From the NCBI GenBank assembly GCA_050247235.1, contig JBFWUN010000002.1, positions 116,602 to 180,601 on the forward strand: a stretch of DNA of 64,000 nucleotides, read 5' to 3'. The translations under genes were made by a program, and so were the position numbers. The notes under the pieces are model-generated. The model had not been told where the DNA came from. It ran no database searches and saw nothing but the letters and a program-made list of their open reading frames with translations. Source of the stretch: CAIKBL01 sp050247235. GTDB lineage: Bacteria > Pseudomonadota > Gammaproteobacteria > Ga0077536. This document shows positions 18,000 through 26,857 of this stretch, piece by piece (positions within the stretch are counted from its first letter, which is position 1; each line of letters starts with the position of its first letter).

Positions 18000-18359
18000 T
18001 CAGAGTCGCTCGTCGTCTGCCGCGGTCCACGCCGGGCTGACGAGGGCGAGGAAGCGCAGGGTCTCCGCGCCGACGTTCTCGATCCACTGCACCGCACCGC
18101 CCGGGATGTGCACCACGTCGCCCGCGCCGACGATCCGCGCGTCGAGGTCGACGTGCATCCGGCCCGTACCTGCGAGCAGGTAGTAGACCTCGTCCTGCCG
18201 CAGGCGATGCCGGAACGTGCCGGCGCCCGGTTCCACCTCGGCGACCGCCAGCGAGTACGGCAGGTCCACGGGGTCGTGCGACGGGTGCAGCACTTCGCGG
18301 ATACGGCAACCGTCGTTCGCGATGAACGGCGCGCACGCCAGGGTCGATTTGATCAGCAT
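18000..18359 (-). CDS. Small single-domain cupin protein
   Basis: This is a 119-residue cupin with motifs TFRHRLRQDEVYYLLAGTG and IPGGAVQWIENVG. The first motif has His and Glu in cupin order, and the second has Gln in place of the usual His, so metal binding may be weakened. I chose the ATG at 18359 because AGGAG lies 9 bases upstream; an in-frame ATG at 18380 would add seven residues. It is upstream of ppk2. Function is unknown; it could bind a small ligand or act as a mannose-6-phosphate-isomerase-like protein. Confidence 0.75.
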   Translation of the reverse strand: MLIKSTLACAPFIANDGCRIREVLHPSHDPVDLPYSLAVAEVEPGAGTFRHRLRQDEVYYLLAGTGRMHVDLDARIVGAGDVVHIPGGAVQWIENVGAETLRFLALVSPAWTAADDERL

Positions 18360-18410
18360 GCAGGCTGCTCCTGTTAACATTCGGGCGTCTTCATCCGGTC
18401 GCGTGCGTCC

Positions 18411-19541
18411 GTGTCGCTGTTCAAGTCACCCTACACCGGTCTCGATGCCCGCACGCACTCGCACGCAACGATCGGCCGGCTCGGCGTCCTGTTGTGCAAC
18501 CTCGGAACACCCGAGTCCCCTACCCCGACCGCGGTGCGCCGCTACCTCGCGGAATTCCTGTCCGATCCCCGCCTGGTCGAACTGCCACGCTGGATATGGC
18601 TCCCGCTGCTGCACGGCGTGATCCTGAACGTGCGCCCGCGCCGCTCGGCCCGCGCCTACAGCCGCATCTGGACCGCCGAGGGATCACCGCTGCTGACCTT
18701 GTCGCGGGCGCTGCACGCGGCCGTCGATGCGCGCCTGCAGGCCACGACCCCCGGCCGGGTGCAGGTGGCGCTGGCAATGCGCTACGGGGAACCGTCGATT
18801 CACGCGGCGCTGTCCGCGCTGCGCGCGGCCGGTGCGCGCCGGCTGGTGGTGCTGCCGTTGTATCCCCAGTACTCGGGCCCGTCCACCGGCTCGGTGTTCG
18901 ACGCGGTCAGCGCGACGCTCCAGCGGTGGCGCTGGGTGCCGGACCTGCGCTTCGTGTCCGGTTATCACGACGACCCCGCATATCTCGACGCGCTCGCGCG
19001 CTCTATCGAGGAACACTGGCAGCGCGCGGGGCGCGCAGATCGCCTGTACTTCTCGTTCCACGGTCTGCCGTACCGTTATTTTCTCCAGGGAGACCCGTAC
19101 TTCTGCCAGTGCCAGGCCACCGCCCGTCTGCTGGCGACGCGGCTGGGGCTTGCCTCCGCGGACTGGCAGGTCGTGTTCCAGTCACGCTTCGGTCGCGAAC
19201 GCTGGCTCGAACCCTATGCCGATCGCACGCTGGAAGCCGCGGCGCGCGCCGGGGTCCGGACGGTGGACGTGGTCTGCCCTGGATTCGCGGTCGACTGCCT
19301 CGAAACACTCGAGGAGATCGCGATGCAGAATCGCGAACTGTTCATCGCCGCCGGCGGGCAGGACCTGCGGTACGTCCCCGCGCTGAACGCCCGCGCGGAT
19401 CACGCGCAGGCGCTCGCGGCGCTGGTCGAACGCCAGTTCGCCGGGTGGCCCGAGGCGGCCCCCGGGTGGGATCCGGCGCAACAGGAGGACGCGGCGCGTC
19501 AGCGGACTGCGCGCGCCCTCGCGCTCGGCGCGACGCGCTGA
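18411..19541 (+). CDS. hemH: Ferrochelatase
   Basis: The 376-residue enzyme inserts Fe(II) into protoporphyrin IX, the last step of heme synthesis. It shows the family start GVLLCNLGTPESPTPTAVRRYLAEFLSD, the motif LVVLPLYPQYSG, the catalytic His in YFSFHGLPYRYF, and the Glu region CLETLEEIAMQNRELF. GTG start at 18411. It stands alone among small conserved genes; other heme genes are not in the window. Confidence 0.95.
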   Translation: MSLFKSPYTGLDARTHSHATIGRLGVLLCNLGTPESPTPTAVRRYLAEFLSDPRLVELPRWIWLPLLHGVILNVRPRRSARAYSRIWTAEGSPLLTLSRALHAAVDARLQATTPGRVQVALAMRYGEPSIHAALSALRAAGARRLVVLPLYPQYSGPSTGSVFDAVSATLQRWRWVPDLRFVSGYHDDPAYLDALARSIEEHWQRAGRADRLYFSFHGLPYRYFLQGDPYFCQCQATARLLATRLGLASADWQVVFQSRFGRERWLEPYADRTLEAAARAGVRTVDVVCPGFAVDCLETLEEIAMQNRELFIAAGGQDLRYVPALNARADHAQALAALVERQFAGWPEAAPGWDPAQQEDAARQRTARALALGATR

Positions 19542-19545
19542 TCGC

Positions 19546-19830
19546 TCAGGCGGTGACTTCCACGCCGCGCCAGAACGCCACGTAACCTTCGATGTTGCGG
19601 GCCGCCTCCTTCGTCTGCGGGTAATACCAGCAGGCGTCGCGGTTGACCTCGCCATCCACCACCACGTCGTAATAGCTCGCGGTACCCTTCCAGCCGCACA
19701 CGGTGTGCGTGGCACTTTCACGCACGTACTCCCGGTTCAGGGTCTCCGGCGGGAAGTAGATGTTGCCTTCGACGACTTCATAACGCGGGGACTCCGCGAT
19801 CACGGCGCCGTTCCACGTAGCCTTGGCCAT
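19546..19830 (-). CDS. DUF427 family protein
   Basis: The 94-residue protein matches the DUF427 pattern: ATWNGAVIAES, a central NIYFPPETL, and CGWKGTASYYDV followed by ACWYYPQTKEAA. The fold is small and beta-rich and the biochemical role is not known. A CAAGGAG ribosome site precedes the ATG. It converges with hemH, with 4 bases between the stops. Confidence 0.88.
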   Translation of the reverse strand: MAKATWNGAVIAESPRYEVVEGNIYFPPETLNREYVRESATHTVCGWKGTASYYDVVVDGEVNRDACWYYPQTKEAARNIEGYVAFWRGVEVTA

Positions 19831-19869
19831 AAGCCTCTGCTCCTTGTCGGTTGGTTGACGATCACCGGG

Positions 19870-20298
19870 TCAGCCGGTCGGCGACGCGCCATGGACAGTC
19901 ACGACCACTTCACGCCGATGCCCGGAGGCCCGATGTTCCCACAGGTAGATCCCCTGCCACGTGCCGAGCGCCAGGCGCCCGTCACTGACTGGCAGGGTCA
20001 GCGATGATCCGGCGAGCACGTTGCGCACGTGTGCCGCCATGTCGTCGGCGCCTTCCGTGGTGTGCCGGTAGTACGGCGCAGCGTCAGGCACCGCGCGCTG
20101 CATGAACGCCTCGGGGTCGCGGCGCACGTCGGGATCGGCATTCTCGGTCAGCACCAGCGACGCGCTCGTGTGCCGCAGGAACACGTGACAGAGGCCGCAG
20201 ACGAGCGGCTGTTCGGCGACAATTGCCGCGACCTCGTGCGTCAGCGCGTGCGTCGCGCGTCCGCGCGTGTCGACGCTCAGCCGACGCTGCCAGTACAC
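19870..20298 (-). CDS. YjbQ/UPF0047 family protein (thiamine phosphate synthase-like)
   Basis: The 142-residue protein has the family motifs CHVFLRHTSASLVLTENADP and LGTWQGIYLWEHR. YjbQ proteins have weak thiamine phosphate synthase activity in vitro and an unclear role in vivo. The GTG start at 20298 lies 4 bases after the stop of the nitroreductase gene, so the two are probably translated from one message. Confidence 0.9.
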   Translation of the reverse strand: MYWQRRLSVDTRGRATHALTHEVAAIVAEQPLVCGLCHVFLRHTSASLVLTENADPDVRRDPEAFMQRAVPDAAPYYRHTTEGADDMAAHVRNVLAGSSLTLPVSDGRLALGTWQGIYLWEHRASGHRREVVVTVHGASPTG

Positions 20299-20302
20299 CC
20301 GT

Positions 20303-20890
20303 TCACTCCACGATGCGGAGCACGTCCGTCACCGGTTTCCGCACCTGCCTGGGCACCGCGGCCGGGAAACCGTACCAGAACAGTCCCACCACGAACTCCC
20401 GCGCCGGATCCGCGCCAATCAGCGCGAGAAAGCGCGGGTCGCGCGTCACCGTGCCCGTGCCCCACTTGGTGCCGATGCCATGCACCCACAGTGCAAGCGC
20501 CAGGTTCTGCGCGGCACAGCAGCAGGCCGCATAGTCCTCGCGTTCACGCGCCGCGTCGTCGCCGCGCGTGCACGTCAGCACCAGCCAGCCGGGCATCTCG
20601 CGCCAGCGGCGCCGCTTCGCGTCGGCCGCCTCGTCGCCCTTCTTCGCGCGCACCAGCTCCGCATTGAGATCGGCCACCTGCAGACCGATCTCACGCGACA
20701 GCAGGTAGAAACGCCATGGTTCGGTCCGGTGATGGTTGGGCGCCCAGCACGCCGCCTCGATTGCCTCGATCACGCGGGCGCGGGAAACCTCGGCAGGCGC
20801 GAAGTCATGGATCGTACGCCGTGCGCCCAGCAGCCGGATCAGCGGGTCGGCGAGCGACGCGACCGGTTCGCCGTTCACGTGCACCCCCAC
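20303..20890 (-). CDS. Nitroreductase family protein
   Basis: This is a roughly 195-residue FMN-dependent nitroreductase: RRTIHDFAPAEVSRARVIEAIEAACWAPNHHRTEPWRFYLL is split across the FMN phosphate and Arg sites, followed by AAQNLALALWVHGIGTKWGTG. Several GTG codons (20890, 20884, 20878) could start it; I see no ribosome site that decides, and there is no ATG in frame nearby. It is divergent from slt. The substrate is unknown. Confidence 0.82.
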   Translation of the reverse strand: MGVHVNGEPVASLADPLIRLLGARRTIHDFAPAEVSRARVIEAIEAACWAPNHHRTEPWRFYLLSREIGLQVADLNAELVRAKKGDEAADAKRRRWREMPGWLVLTCTRGDDAAREREDYAACCCAAQNLALALWVHGIGTKWGTGTVTRDPRFLALIGADPAREFVVGLFWYGFPAAVPRQVRKPVTDVLRIVE

Positions 20891-20965
20891 GGCTGGCGAC
20901 CGCCCCCCGGCATTGCGCCCGTTCCGGGCGGCGGCGAGAATTGCGCACACATTCCCATGGTCCCC

Positions 20966-22894
20966 ATGAAATTTTCCGCGTTCATCTTCCTCGTCTGCTC
21001 GTTGTCCGTTCAGGCCGGAGATCTCGCGCAGCAGCGCGCCATGTTCCGTACCGCGTACGCCGCGGCGATCAACGGCGTGCCGCCGGGCGCCACAGTGCTC
21101 GACACGCTGCGCGACTACCCGCTGCGTCCGTACCTGGAGTACCACGGAATCCGTGTGCGGCTGCGCGCCCTGCCGGAACCCGAGGTGACGACGTTTCTCG
21201 CCCGCGAGCGTGACTCCCTGCTCGGTGCGCGACTGCGCACCGAATGGCTGCGCGAAACGGCGCGCCGGGGGCGCTTCGACCTGTTCATGGACGCCTATAC
21301 GCCGCAGGGTGACCCGGAATTGCGCTGCCACGCGCTCGCCCGCGAGTTCAAGGATCGCACGCCCCCCCGCGCCGTGAAAACCGCGCTGGCGATGTGGCTG
21401 AACCCACGCTCGCAACCCGCGCCCTGCGATCCGGTGTTCGCGACCCTGCGCGCGCGCGGCGTGCTGCACGACGATCTCGTCTGGCAGCGCATCGTGCTGG
21501 CGGCGCGCGCCGGCAATCCGCAGTTCGCCGCAAGTATCGCACGCCGCTTCGCACGTCCGTCCGAGCGGGCGCTCGCCGACCTGTTCGTGCGGGTATGGCA
21601 ATCTCCGGCGCAGACGCTGCAGATCCCGGCGCTCCGCCACGATACCCCGCGGGTGCGCGATGTCGTGACCTTCGGATTGTCGCGGCTGGCACGCCAGCAC
21701 GCTTCGCGGGCGCGCGAGGCGTGGCGCGTCGCGCGCCCGCAGTACGCGTTCACGCCAACGGACCGCGGCTTCGTCACCCGCGAGCTCGCGCTCGCCGCCG
21801 CGTCGCAGGACCACGCGCAACTGCGCGAGTTCCTCGCCGCGGTGACGCCTGCGGGCGTCGACGATGCGATTGAACGCCTGCGCCTGCGCGAAGGCCTGCG
21901 CGCGCGCGACTGGGAACGGCTCCTGGTGTGGACGCGCGGGGCGCCGCGCGGCGCCACCACCAACGCGCTGCGCTGGCGCTACTGGCAGGCGCGCGCCCTG
22001 GAGGAGACCGGCAGCGCCACGCGGGCCCGCGCGGCCTTCGCGGCACTCGCAAGGGAACGCGACTATTACGGGTTCCTGGCGAGCGACCGGCTGGGCGCGG
22101 CCTACACGATGACCCATGCGCCGATCGCCCCCGATGCGACGGAGCGCACGGAGGTCGCGGCACTGCCGGGACTCGTGCGCGCCGCGGAGTTCTACCGGTT
22201 GGGCATGAAGGCGCAGGCGCGCAGCGAACTCGATTACGAACTGTCCGGCCGCGACCGGCGGACCCAGGAGATCGCGGCCGTGCTGACGCACGACTGGGGC
22301 TGGCACGACCGCACGATCATGGCGCTCGGGCAGCTGCAGTCGTACGACGATCTCGAACTCCGCTTTCCGCTGCTGCATCGGCCGCTGATCGAGCGATTCG
22401 CGCACCAGCGCGGCGTACTGCCGGCGCTGATTTACGCGATCGTGCGCGGCGAGAGCGCATTCGTCACGGATGCGCGCTCGGTGGCCGGCGCGCTCGGCCT
22501 GATGCAGGTGATGCCGGCGACCGCCGCCACCACCGCGCGGCATCTCGGGGTGAACCTGCGGTCGCCCCGCGAACTCGTCGAGGTGGAAAAAAACCTCGCG
22601 ATCGGCAGCGAATACCTGCGCCAGGTCCTGCGGCAGTTCGGGGGCAGCTTTCCGCTGGCGGCCGCCGCCTACAACGCGGGTCCTAGCCGCGTGAAGGCCT
22701 GGTTGAAGGGCGCGCAGTGCACGCCGCCCGATATCTGGGTGGAGCTGATCCCATTCGCGGAGACCGAAGGTTACGTGAAGCGCGCGCTGTTCTACGCCGC
22801 GATCTACGAATGGCGACTCGGAGTGACTGTCGGGACGCTCGCGGATAGGATGAAGACCATGACGCAACCCGCCGGAGCCTCCCGTTCATGTTGA
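20966..22894 (+). CDS. slt: Soluble lytic murein transglycosylase (Slt70 type)
   Basis: The 642-residue periplasmic enzyme has a signal peptide (FIFLVCSLSVQA), a long superhelical repeat domain (residues about 25-450), and a C-terminal lysozyme-like SLT domain. The catalytic Glu lies in YAIVRGESAF (about residue 495), followed by ALGLMQVMPATA and AAAYNAGPSRVKAWL. It cleaves peptidoglycan glycan strands, releasing 1,6-anhydro-muropeptides. Its stop overlaps the start of the next gene by 7 bases, giving a compact rightward unit slt / NDUFA9-like / cca. Confidence 0.93.
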   Translation: MKFSAFIFLVCSLSVQAGDLAQQRAMFRTAYAAAINGVPPGATVLDTLRDYPLRPYLEYHGIRVRLRALPEPEVTTFLARERDSLLGARLRTEWLRETARRGRFDLFMDAYTPQGDPELRCHALAREFKDRTPPRAVKTALAMWLNPRSQPAPCDPVFATLRARGVLHDDLVWQRIVLAARAGNPQFAASIARRFARPSERALADLFVRVWQSPAQTLQIPALRHDTPRVRDVVTFGLSRLARQHASRAREAWRVARPQYAFTPTDRGFVTRELALAAASQDHAQLREFLAAVTPAGVDDAIERLRLREGLRARDWERLLVWTRGAPRGATTNALRWRYWQARALEETGSATRARAAFAALARERDYYGFLASDRLGAAYTMTHAPIAPDATERTEVAALPGLVRAAEFYRLGMKAQARSELDYELSGRDRRTQEIAAVLTHDWGWHDRTIMALGQLQSYDDLELRFPLLHRPLIERFAHQRGVLPALIYAIVRGESAFVTDARSVAGALGLMQVMPATAATTARHLGVNLRSPRELVEVEKNLAIGSEYLRQVLRQFGGSFPLAAAAYNAGPSRVKAWLKGAQCTPPDIWVELIPFAETEGYVKRALFYAAIYEWRLGVTVGTLADRMKTMTQPAGASRSC

Positions 22895-23859
22895 AAGACT
22901 CCGCCAGGCGCGCGGTCGTGGCCGTTCTTGGCGGCAGCGGCTTCGTCGGCCGCGCGCTCGCGAACCGGTTGCAGGCGATGAACGTGGACGTGCGCGTGCT
23001 GACCCGCGCCCGGCGCCACACGCGCGAGCTGTGGCCGCTGCCCAACGTCACCTGCATCGAACTGGACGTGTATGACGAGCAGGCGCTCGCGACGGCCTTT
23101 GCAGGGTGCGCCGGCGTCGTGAACCTGGTGGGGATCCTGAACGAACGGCGTGACGACGGTCGCGATTTCCGCCGCGCGCATGTCGACCTGACGCAGCGTG
23201 CACTGACAGCTGCAGTGGCGGCGCGGGTACCGCGGTTCGTGCAGATGAGCGCCCTCGGGGCCTCTCCGGACGCGCCAAGCCGTTACCTGCGCTCGCGGGC
23301 CGAAGCCGAACAGCAGGTGCTGGCCAACGCCGGACTGCGGACCGCGATCCTGCAGCCCTCGGTGATCTTCGGACCCGGAGACGGCCTGTTCTGCCGATTC
23401 GCGGAGCTCGTCAGGTGGCTGCCTTGCCTCCCGCTCGCGGGCGCCGACGTGCGCTTCCAGCCGGTTTACGTGGGCGATGTCGCGACCGCGCTTGAGCGCG
23501 TGCTGGACAACGATCACCTGCCCACCGGAACGCGCTTCGAACTCGGCGGGGACGCCGTGTGGACCTTGCGTGAGATCGTTGAATACACCGCGCGTCATAC
23601 CGGCCACCTGTGTCCCGTGCTCGCGCTGCCCAACTGGCTCGGCCGCGTGCAGGCCGAAATCTGCGAGCACCTGCCCGGCAAGCCGTTTTCACGGGATAAC
23701 TGGCGATCGCTCCAGCGCGACTCGGTGGTCACGGGCACGGAGGGTCTTGCCGTGCTCGGGATCACGCCGACGCCGATCACGGCCGTGATGCCGCAGGTGC
23801 TGGCGATCCCGCGGCGCCAGCGCGCGTTCGACGCGCACCGCCGGCGCGCCCGTCGCTGA
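22888..23859 (+). CDS. NAD(P)-binding NDUFA9-like (complex I-associated) atypical SDR
   Basis: The 323-residue protein is an atypical short-chain dehydrogenase: a Rossmann start VLGGSGFVGRALANRL, then GVVNLVGILNE and SALGASPDAPSRYLRSRAEAE, with the Tyr-xxx-Lys catalytic pair replaced (YLRSR). Such proteins relate to the NDUFA9 subunit and are usually annotated as complex I NDUFA9-like. Function in bacteria is unclear. It lies between slt and cca, 5 bases before cca. Confidence 0.85.
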   Translation: MLKDSARRAVVAVLGGSGFVGRALANRLQAMNVDVRVLTRARRHTRELWPLPNVTCIELDVYDEQALATAFAGCAGVVNLVGILNERRDDGRDFRRAHVDLTQRALTAAVAARVPRFVQMSALGASPDAPSRYLRSRAEAEQQVLANAGLRTAILQPSVIFGPGDGLFCRFAELVRWLPCLPLAGADVRFQPVYVGDVATALERVLDNDHLPTGTRFELGGDAVWTLREIVEYTARHTGHLCPVLALPNWLGRVQAEICEHLPGKPFSRDNWRSLQRDSVVTGTEGLAVLGITPTPITAVMPQVLAIPRRQRAFDAHRRRARR

Positions 23860-23864
23860 GCGCG

Positions 23865-25085
23865 ATGGAGATCTACCAGGTGGGCGGCGCCGTGCGCGAT
23901 CGCCTGCTGGGCCGCGCGATCGCCGATCGCGACTGGGTGGTCGTCGGCGCCACGCCGGAGCAGATGCTGCGCCTGGGTTACCGGCAGGTCGGCCGCGACT
24001 TTCCCGTGTTCCTGCATCCCGAGACGCACGAGGAGTACGCGCTCGCGCGCACCGAGCGCAAGCGCGGATCCGGCTACCACGGGTTTGAATTCGATACCGC
24101 CGCGAGCGTCACTCTCGAACAGGATCTCGCGCGCCGGGATCTCACGATCAACGCCATGGCGGAAGACGCGGACGGCCGCGTGATCGATCCGTTCGGCGGG
24201 CGCGCGGACCTGGCAGCGGGGATCCTCCGCCACGTCACACCCGCGTTCGTGGAGGATCCGTTGCGCGTGTTGCGCGTCGCCCGCTTCGCCGCCCGTTTCG
24301 GTTTCACCATCGCGCCGGAGACGCTCGCACTGATGCGCACGCTCGCCGGCAGCGGTGAACTCGCCACGCTGACCCCTGAACGCGTGTGGCGCGAACTCGA
24401 GCGTGCGCTCGGTGAACCGTACCCGGAGCGCTTCATCGGGGAACTGCGCGCCTGCGGCGCGCTCGGTGTGCTGTTCCCGGAGATCGATCGCCTGTTCGGT
24501 GTACCGCAGCCGCCGCACCATCACCCGGAGATCGACACCGGGATTCACATCCTGCGCGTACTCGCCGCCGCGGCGCGCGCCGAAGCCTCGGTCGCGGTGC
24601 GCTTCGCGCTGCTCGTGCACGACCTCGGCAAGGCCGAGACGCCGCCGCATCTCCTGCCGCGACACCCCGGACACGAGGAACGCAGCGCGCGGCTCGCAGA
24701 CGCCCTGTGCGTGCGTCTGCGCGTGCCGAACGCGCTGCGCGAGCTCGCGATCGCGGTCGCCCGCCATCACCTGCGGATTCATCGCGCCGGCGAACTCCGG
24801 CCGTCGACATTGGTGGATCTGCTCACCGAGCTCGACGCGTTCCGCCGGCCGGCGCGGCTTACCGACGTGCTCACGGCCTGCGCACTGGACATGCAGGGCC
24901 GCGGCGACCTTGCGCCGCGACCCTATCCGCCGGCCGCCATCATCGAAGGCGCGCTCGCGGCGTGCCGGACCGTGGACACCCGTGCGATCGCTGCGCGTGG
25001 CGGGGATGGCGATGCCATCAAGGCAGCCATCCGGGAGGCACGCATCGCAGCCGTACGCGAAGCGCGCGCGCGCGAACGGCCGTGA
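23865..25085 (+). CDS. cca: CCA-adding tRNA nucleotidyltransferase with HD domain
   Basis: The 406-residue enzyme adds or repairs the 3' CCA of tRNAs. The N-terminal catalytic part has GGAVRDRLLG and the metal-binding DRDWVVVG; QDLARRDLTINAMA follows. The HD phosphohydrolase part begins near residue 225, with FALLVHDLGK. This is the gammaproteobacterial Cca layout. ATG start 5 bases after the NDUFA9-like gene. Confidence 0.95.
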   Translation: MEIYQVGGAVRDRLLGRAIADRDWVVVGATPEQMLRLGYRQVGRDFPVFLHPETHEEYALARTERKRGSGYHGFEFDTAASVTLEQDLARRDLTINAMAEDADGRVIDPFGGRADLAAGILRHVTPAFVEDPLRVLRVARFAARFGFTIAPETLALMRTLAGSGELATLTPERVWRELERALGEPYPERFIGELRACGALGVLFPEIDRLFGVPQPPHHHPEIDTGIHILRVLAAAARAEASVAVRFALLVHDLGKAETPPHLLPRHPGHEERSARLADALCVRLRVPNALRELAIAVARHHLRIHRAGELRPSTLVDLLTELDAFRRPARLTDVLTACALDMQGRGDLAPRPYPPAAIIEGALAACRTVDTRAIAARGGDGDAIKAAIREARIAAVREARARERP

Positions 25086-25104
25086 TCCGCGGCGGAACCG
25101 GTGC

Positions 25105-26025
25105 TCAACGGCACTCGTAATGGATTGCGATCGAGGTTTCCGCACCCAGCGCGCTGCCGACCACGATCTGCCCGCTGCCCTGCAGGCGCACGGTATCGCG
25201 CCGGACGACCTGCGAGGTGCCCCCGCCGTCCGGGATCAGCAAGGTGCCGTTGGTGCTCTTGTCGGTGATCGTGCAGCGACCGCGGCTGAACTGCGCGGTG
25301 AAGTGCTGCCGGGATATGAGATCGTGCTTGACCACCAGGTCGTTCTGCGTGCTGCGTCCAACCGAGATCACGGGGCGCTCGGCACTCAACGTGATGGTGT
25401 CGCCACCGAAACTGAAGCACACCCGCTCGATGCGATCATCCGTACTGTCCTGGCTTTCCAGCGCGGCCGCGGTAATCGCTTCCACGTCCCAGATGATCTC
25501 GTAGAGCGCCACGTGCTCGAAGGACACGAAATTCCAGGTCTCATCATCGACGAAACGGGACACCGCGCGAAACATCCGCGGCAATGAGTCGATCACGGAG
25601 ACGGTCGCCAGCGTCTGCTCCGCCTTGGCATTGCTCGCCGCCCAGTGCGCGATCTTCGCGGTCTCGCTCGCGAGATCCTCGCCCTGCCCGACCACCCGCC
25701 CGTAGTGCATGCCGATACGCAACTTCTGGCGATCGCCTTGCGGCGGCACGGGGAACTCCTCCCCGATGCGCGCGTGCATCTCGCAGGCGGCCGCCGCCGC
25801 GTCCGCCGGCTGGAGGAACGTGCACATCAGTTCGTCGCCGAGTTCGGCATGGATCTCGCCGTGCTTGGCGCGGGCGATCTCCGCCATGCGCGCGAGGATC
25901 GCGGCAGTGAAGCGCCGGGCTTCGGCATCGCCGAGCCGTTCGTAGAGCGAGGTGCTGCCGACGATGTCGGCGAACATGATCGTGCGCTGGTCGTCGGTTC
26001 GTGTGCGCGCGGTCCGTGCGTTCAT
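25105..26025 (-). CDS. Class III nucleotide cyclase-like domain fused to FHA domain
   Basis: The 306-residue protein has a cyclase homology domain (residues about 12-175) and a C-terminal FHA domain (about 205-300, with VISVGRSTQNDLVVKHDLISRQH and DKSTNGTLL). The two metal Asp residues appear to be kept (MFADIVGST and ELGDELMC). The transition-state Asn and Arg normally found in a VNxAARL-like stretch are replaced (AKIAHWAASN), and the purine Lys position is His. It may therefore be inactive or non-canonical. The FHA domain would bind phosphothreonine. I chose the ATG at 26025 for its AGGAA site. Cytoplasmic. Confidence 0.8.
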   Translation of the reverse strand: MNARTARTRTDDQRTIMFADIVGSTSLYERLGDAEARRFTAAILARMAEIARAKHGEIHAELGDELMCTFLQPADAAAAACEMHARIGEEFPVPPQGDRQKLRIGMHYGRVVGQGEDLASETAKIAHWAASNAKAEQTLATVSVIDSLPRMFRAVSRFVDDETWNFVSFEHVALYEIIWDVEAITAAALESQDSTDDRIERVCFSFGGDTITLSAERPVISVGRSTQNDLVVKHDLISRQHFTAQFSRGRCTITDKSTNGTLLIPDGGGTSQVVRRDTVRLQGSGQIVVGSALGAETSIAIHYECR

Positions 26026-26092
26026 TGAATACCGTTCCTGGACACCCTGCGATTGACGTAGTTGAACCCTTTCCGCCAACCACTGCAATGGG

Positions 26093-26731
26093 TCATTCGG
26101 GTGTCGCGCCCCACAGTTCCTCGAGTCGCTGGTCGCGCCCGCAGCGGTACCGGTAGTACTTGTAGCGGACGGGGTTCTTCACGGAGTAGTCCTGGTGGTA
26201 GTTCTCCGCCGGGTAGAACGTGCCGGCGGCCGAAATCCGTGTGACCACGGCGCCTGCAAACGGCTTGTCGCGGTGAAGGGCCTCGCGACTGGCGACCGCG
26301 GCGCGGTGCTGGGCCTCGTCGTGGTAGAAGATTTCGCTGCGATACTGGTGCCCGAAATCACAGAACTGATGGTCGAGCGCCGTGGGGTCGATATTGCGCC
26401 AGAAAATAGCGAGCAGCTGGTCGTAGGTCACGCGCGACGGATCGAACAGCACCTGCACGGCTTCGGCATGACCCGTATCGTCATAGGAAACCTGCTCGTA
26501 GGTGGGATTGGCCACCGTGCCACCGATGTAGCCCGACGTGGTCGCGAGCACCCCCGGGACGGTGTCGAACGGCGGCTCCATGCACCAGAAGCAACCGCCG
26601 GCGAAGGTTGCGACCTGCTGCCCGTCCTGCGGTGCGGGCAGGGCGGCCGGGGCGTCGGGGTCCTCGTCGGCGGCTGCCAGCCACGTCGTCGACAGGAGCA
26701 GGAGTCCGCAGAGCAGGGGGAATTTCGTCAT
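26093..26731 (-). CDS. msrA: Exported peptide methionine sulfoxide reductase A
   Basis: The 212-residue product has a signal peptide (LLCGLLLLSTTWLAAA) and then the MsrA domain, with the catalytic Cys in FAGGCFWCMEPPFD and the later DFGHQYRSEIFY and ENYHQDY. It reduces the S form of methionine sulfoxide in damaged proteins, here probably in the periplasm. A GGGAGAA site precedes the ATG at 26731. No MsrB is adjacent. Confidence 0.93.
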   Translation of the reverse strand: MTKFPLLCGLLLLSTTWLAAADEDPDAPAALPAPQDGQQVATFAGGCFWCMEPPFDTVPGVLATTSGYIGGTVANPTYEQVSYDDTGHAEAVQVLFDPSRVTYDQLLAIFWRNIDPTALDHQFCDFGHQYRSEIFYHDEAQHRAAVASREALHRDKPFAGAVVTRISAAGTFYPAENYHQDYSVKNPVRYKYYRYRCGRDQRLEELWGATPE

Positions 26732-26857
26732 TGCCGGTTCTCCCGAGGGATTGGCTGGAGGTTGCAGGGAACGACGTTCTGACCCTGCGCCAGGATGATA
26801 GTTGCGCACCGGTCGGCTGGGTGCGGTTCAACGCCGGACATTTGCGTTGTGGACCGC

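Noticed and set aside
20303..22867. 854-residue minus-strand frame antisense to slt
   Set aside because: Only its last part (the nitroreductase, to about 20890) matches a family; the rest is the shadow of slt.
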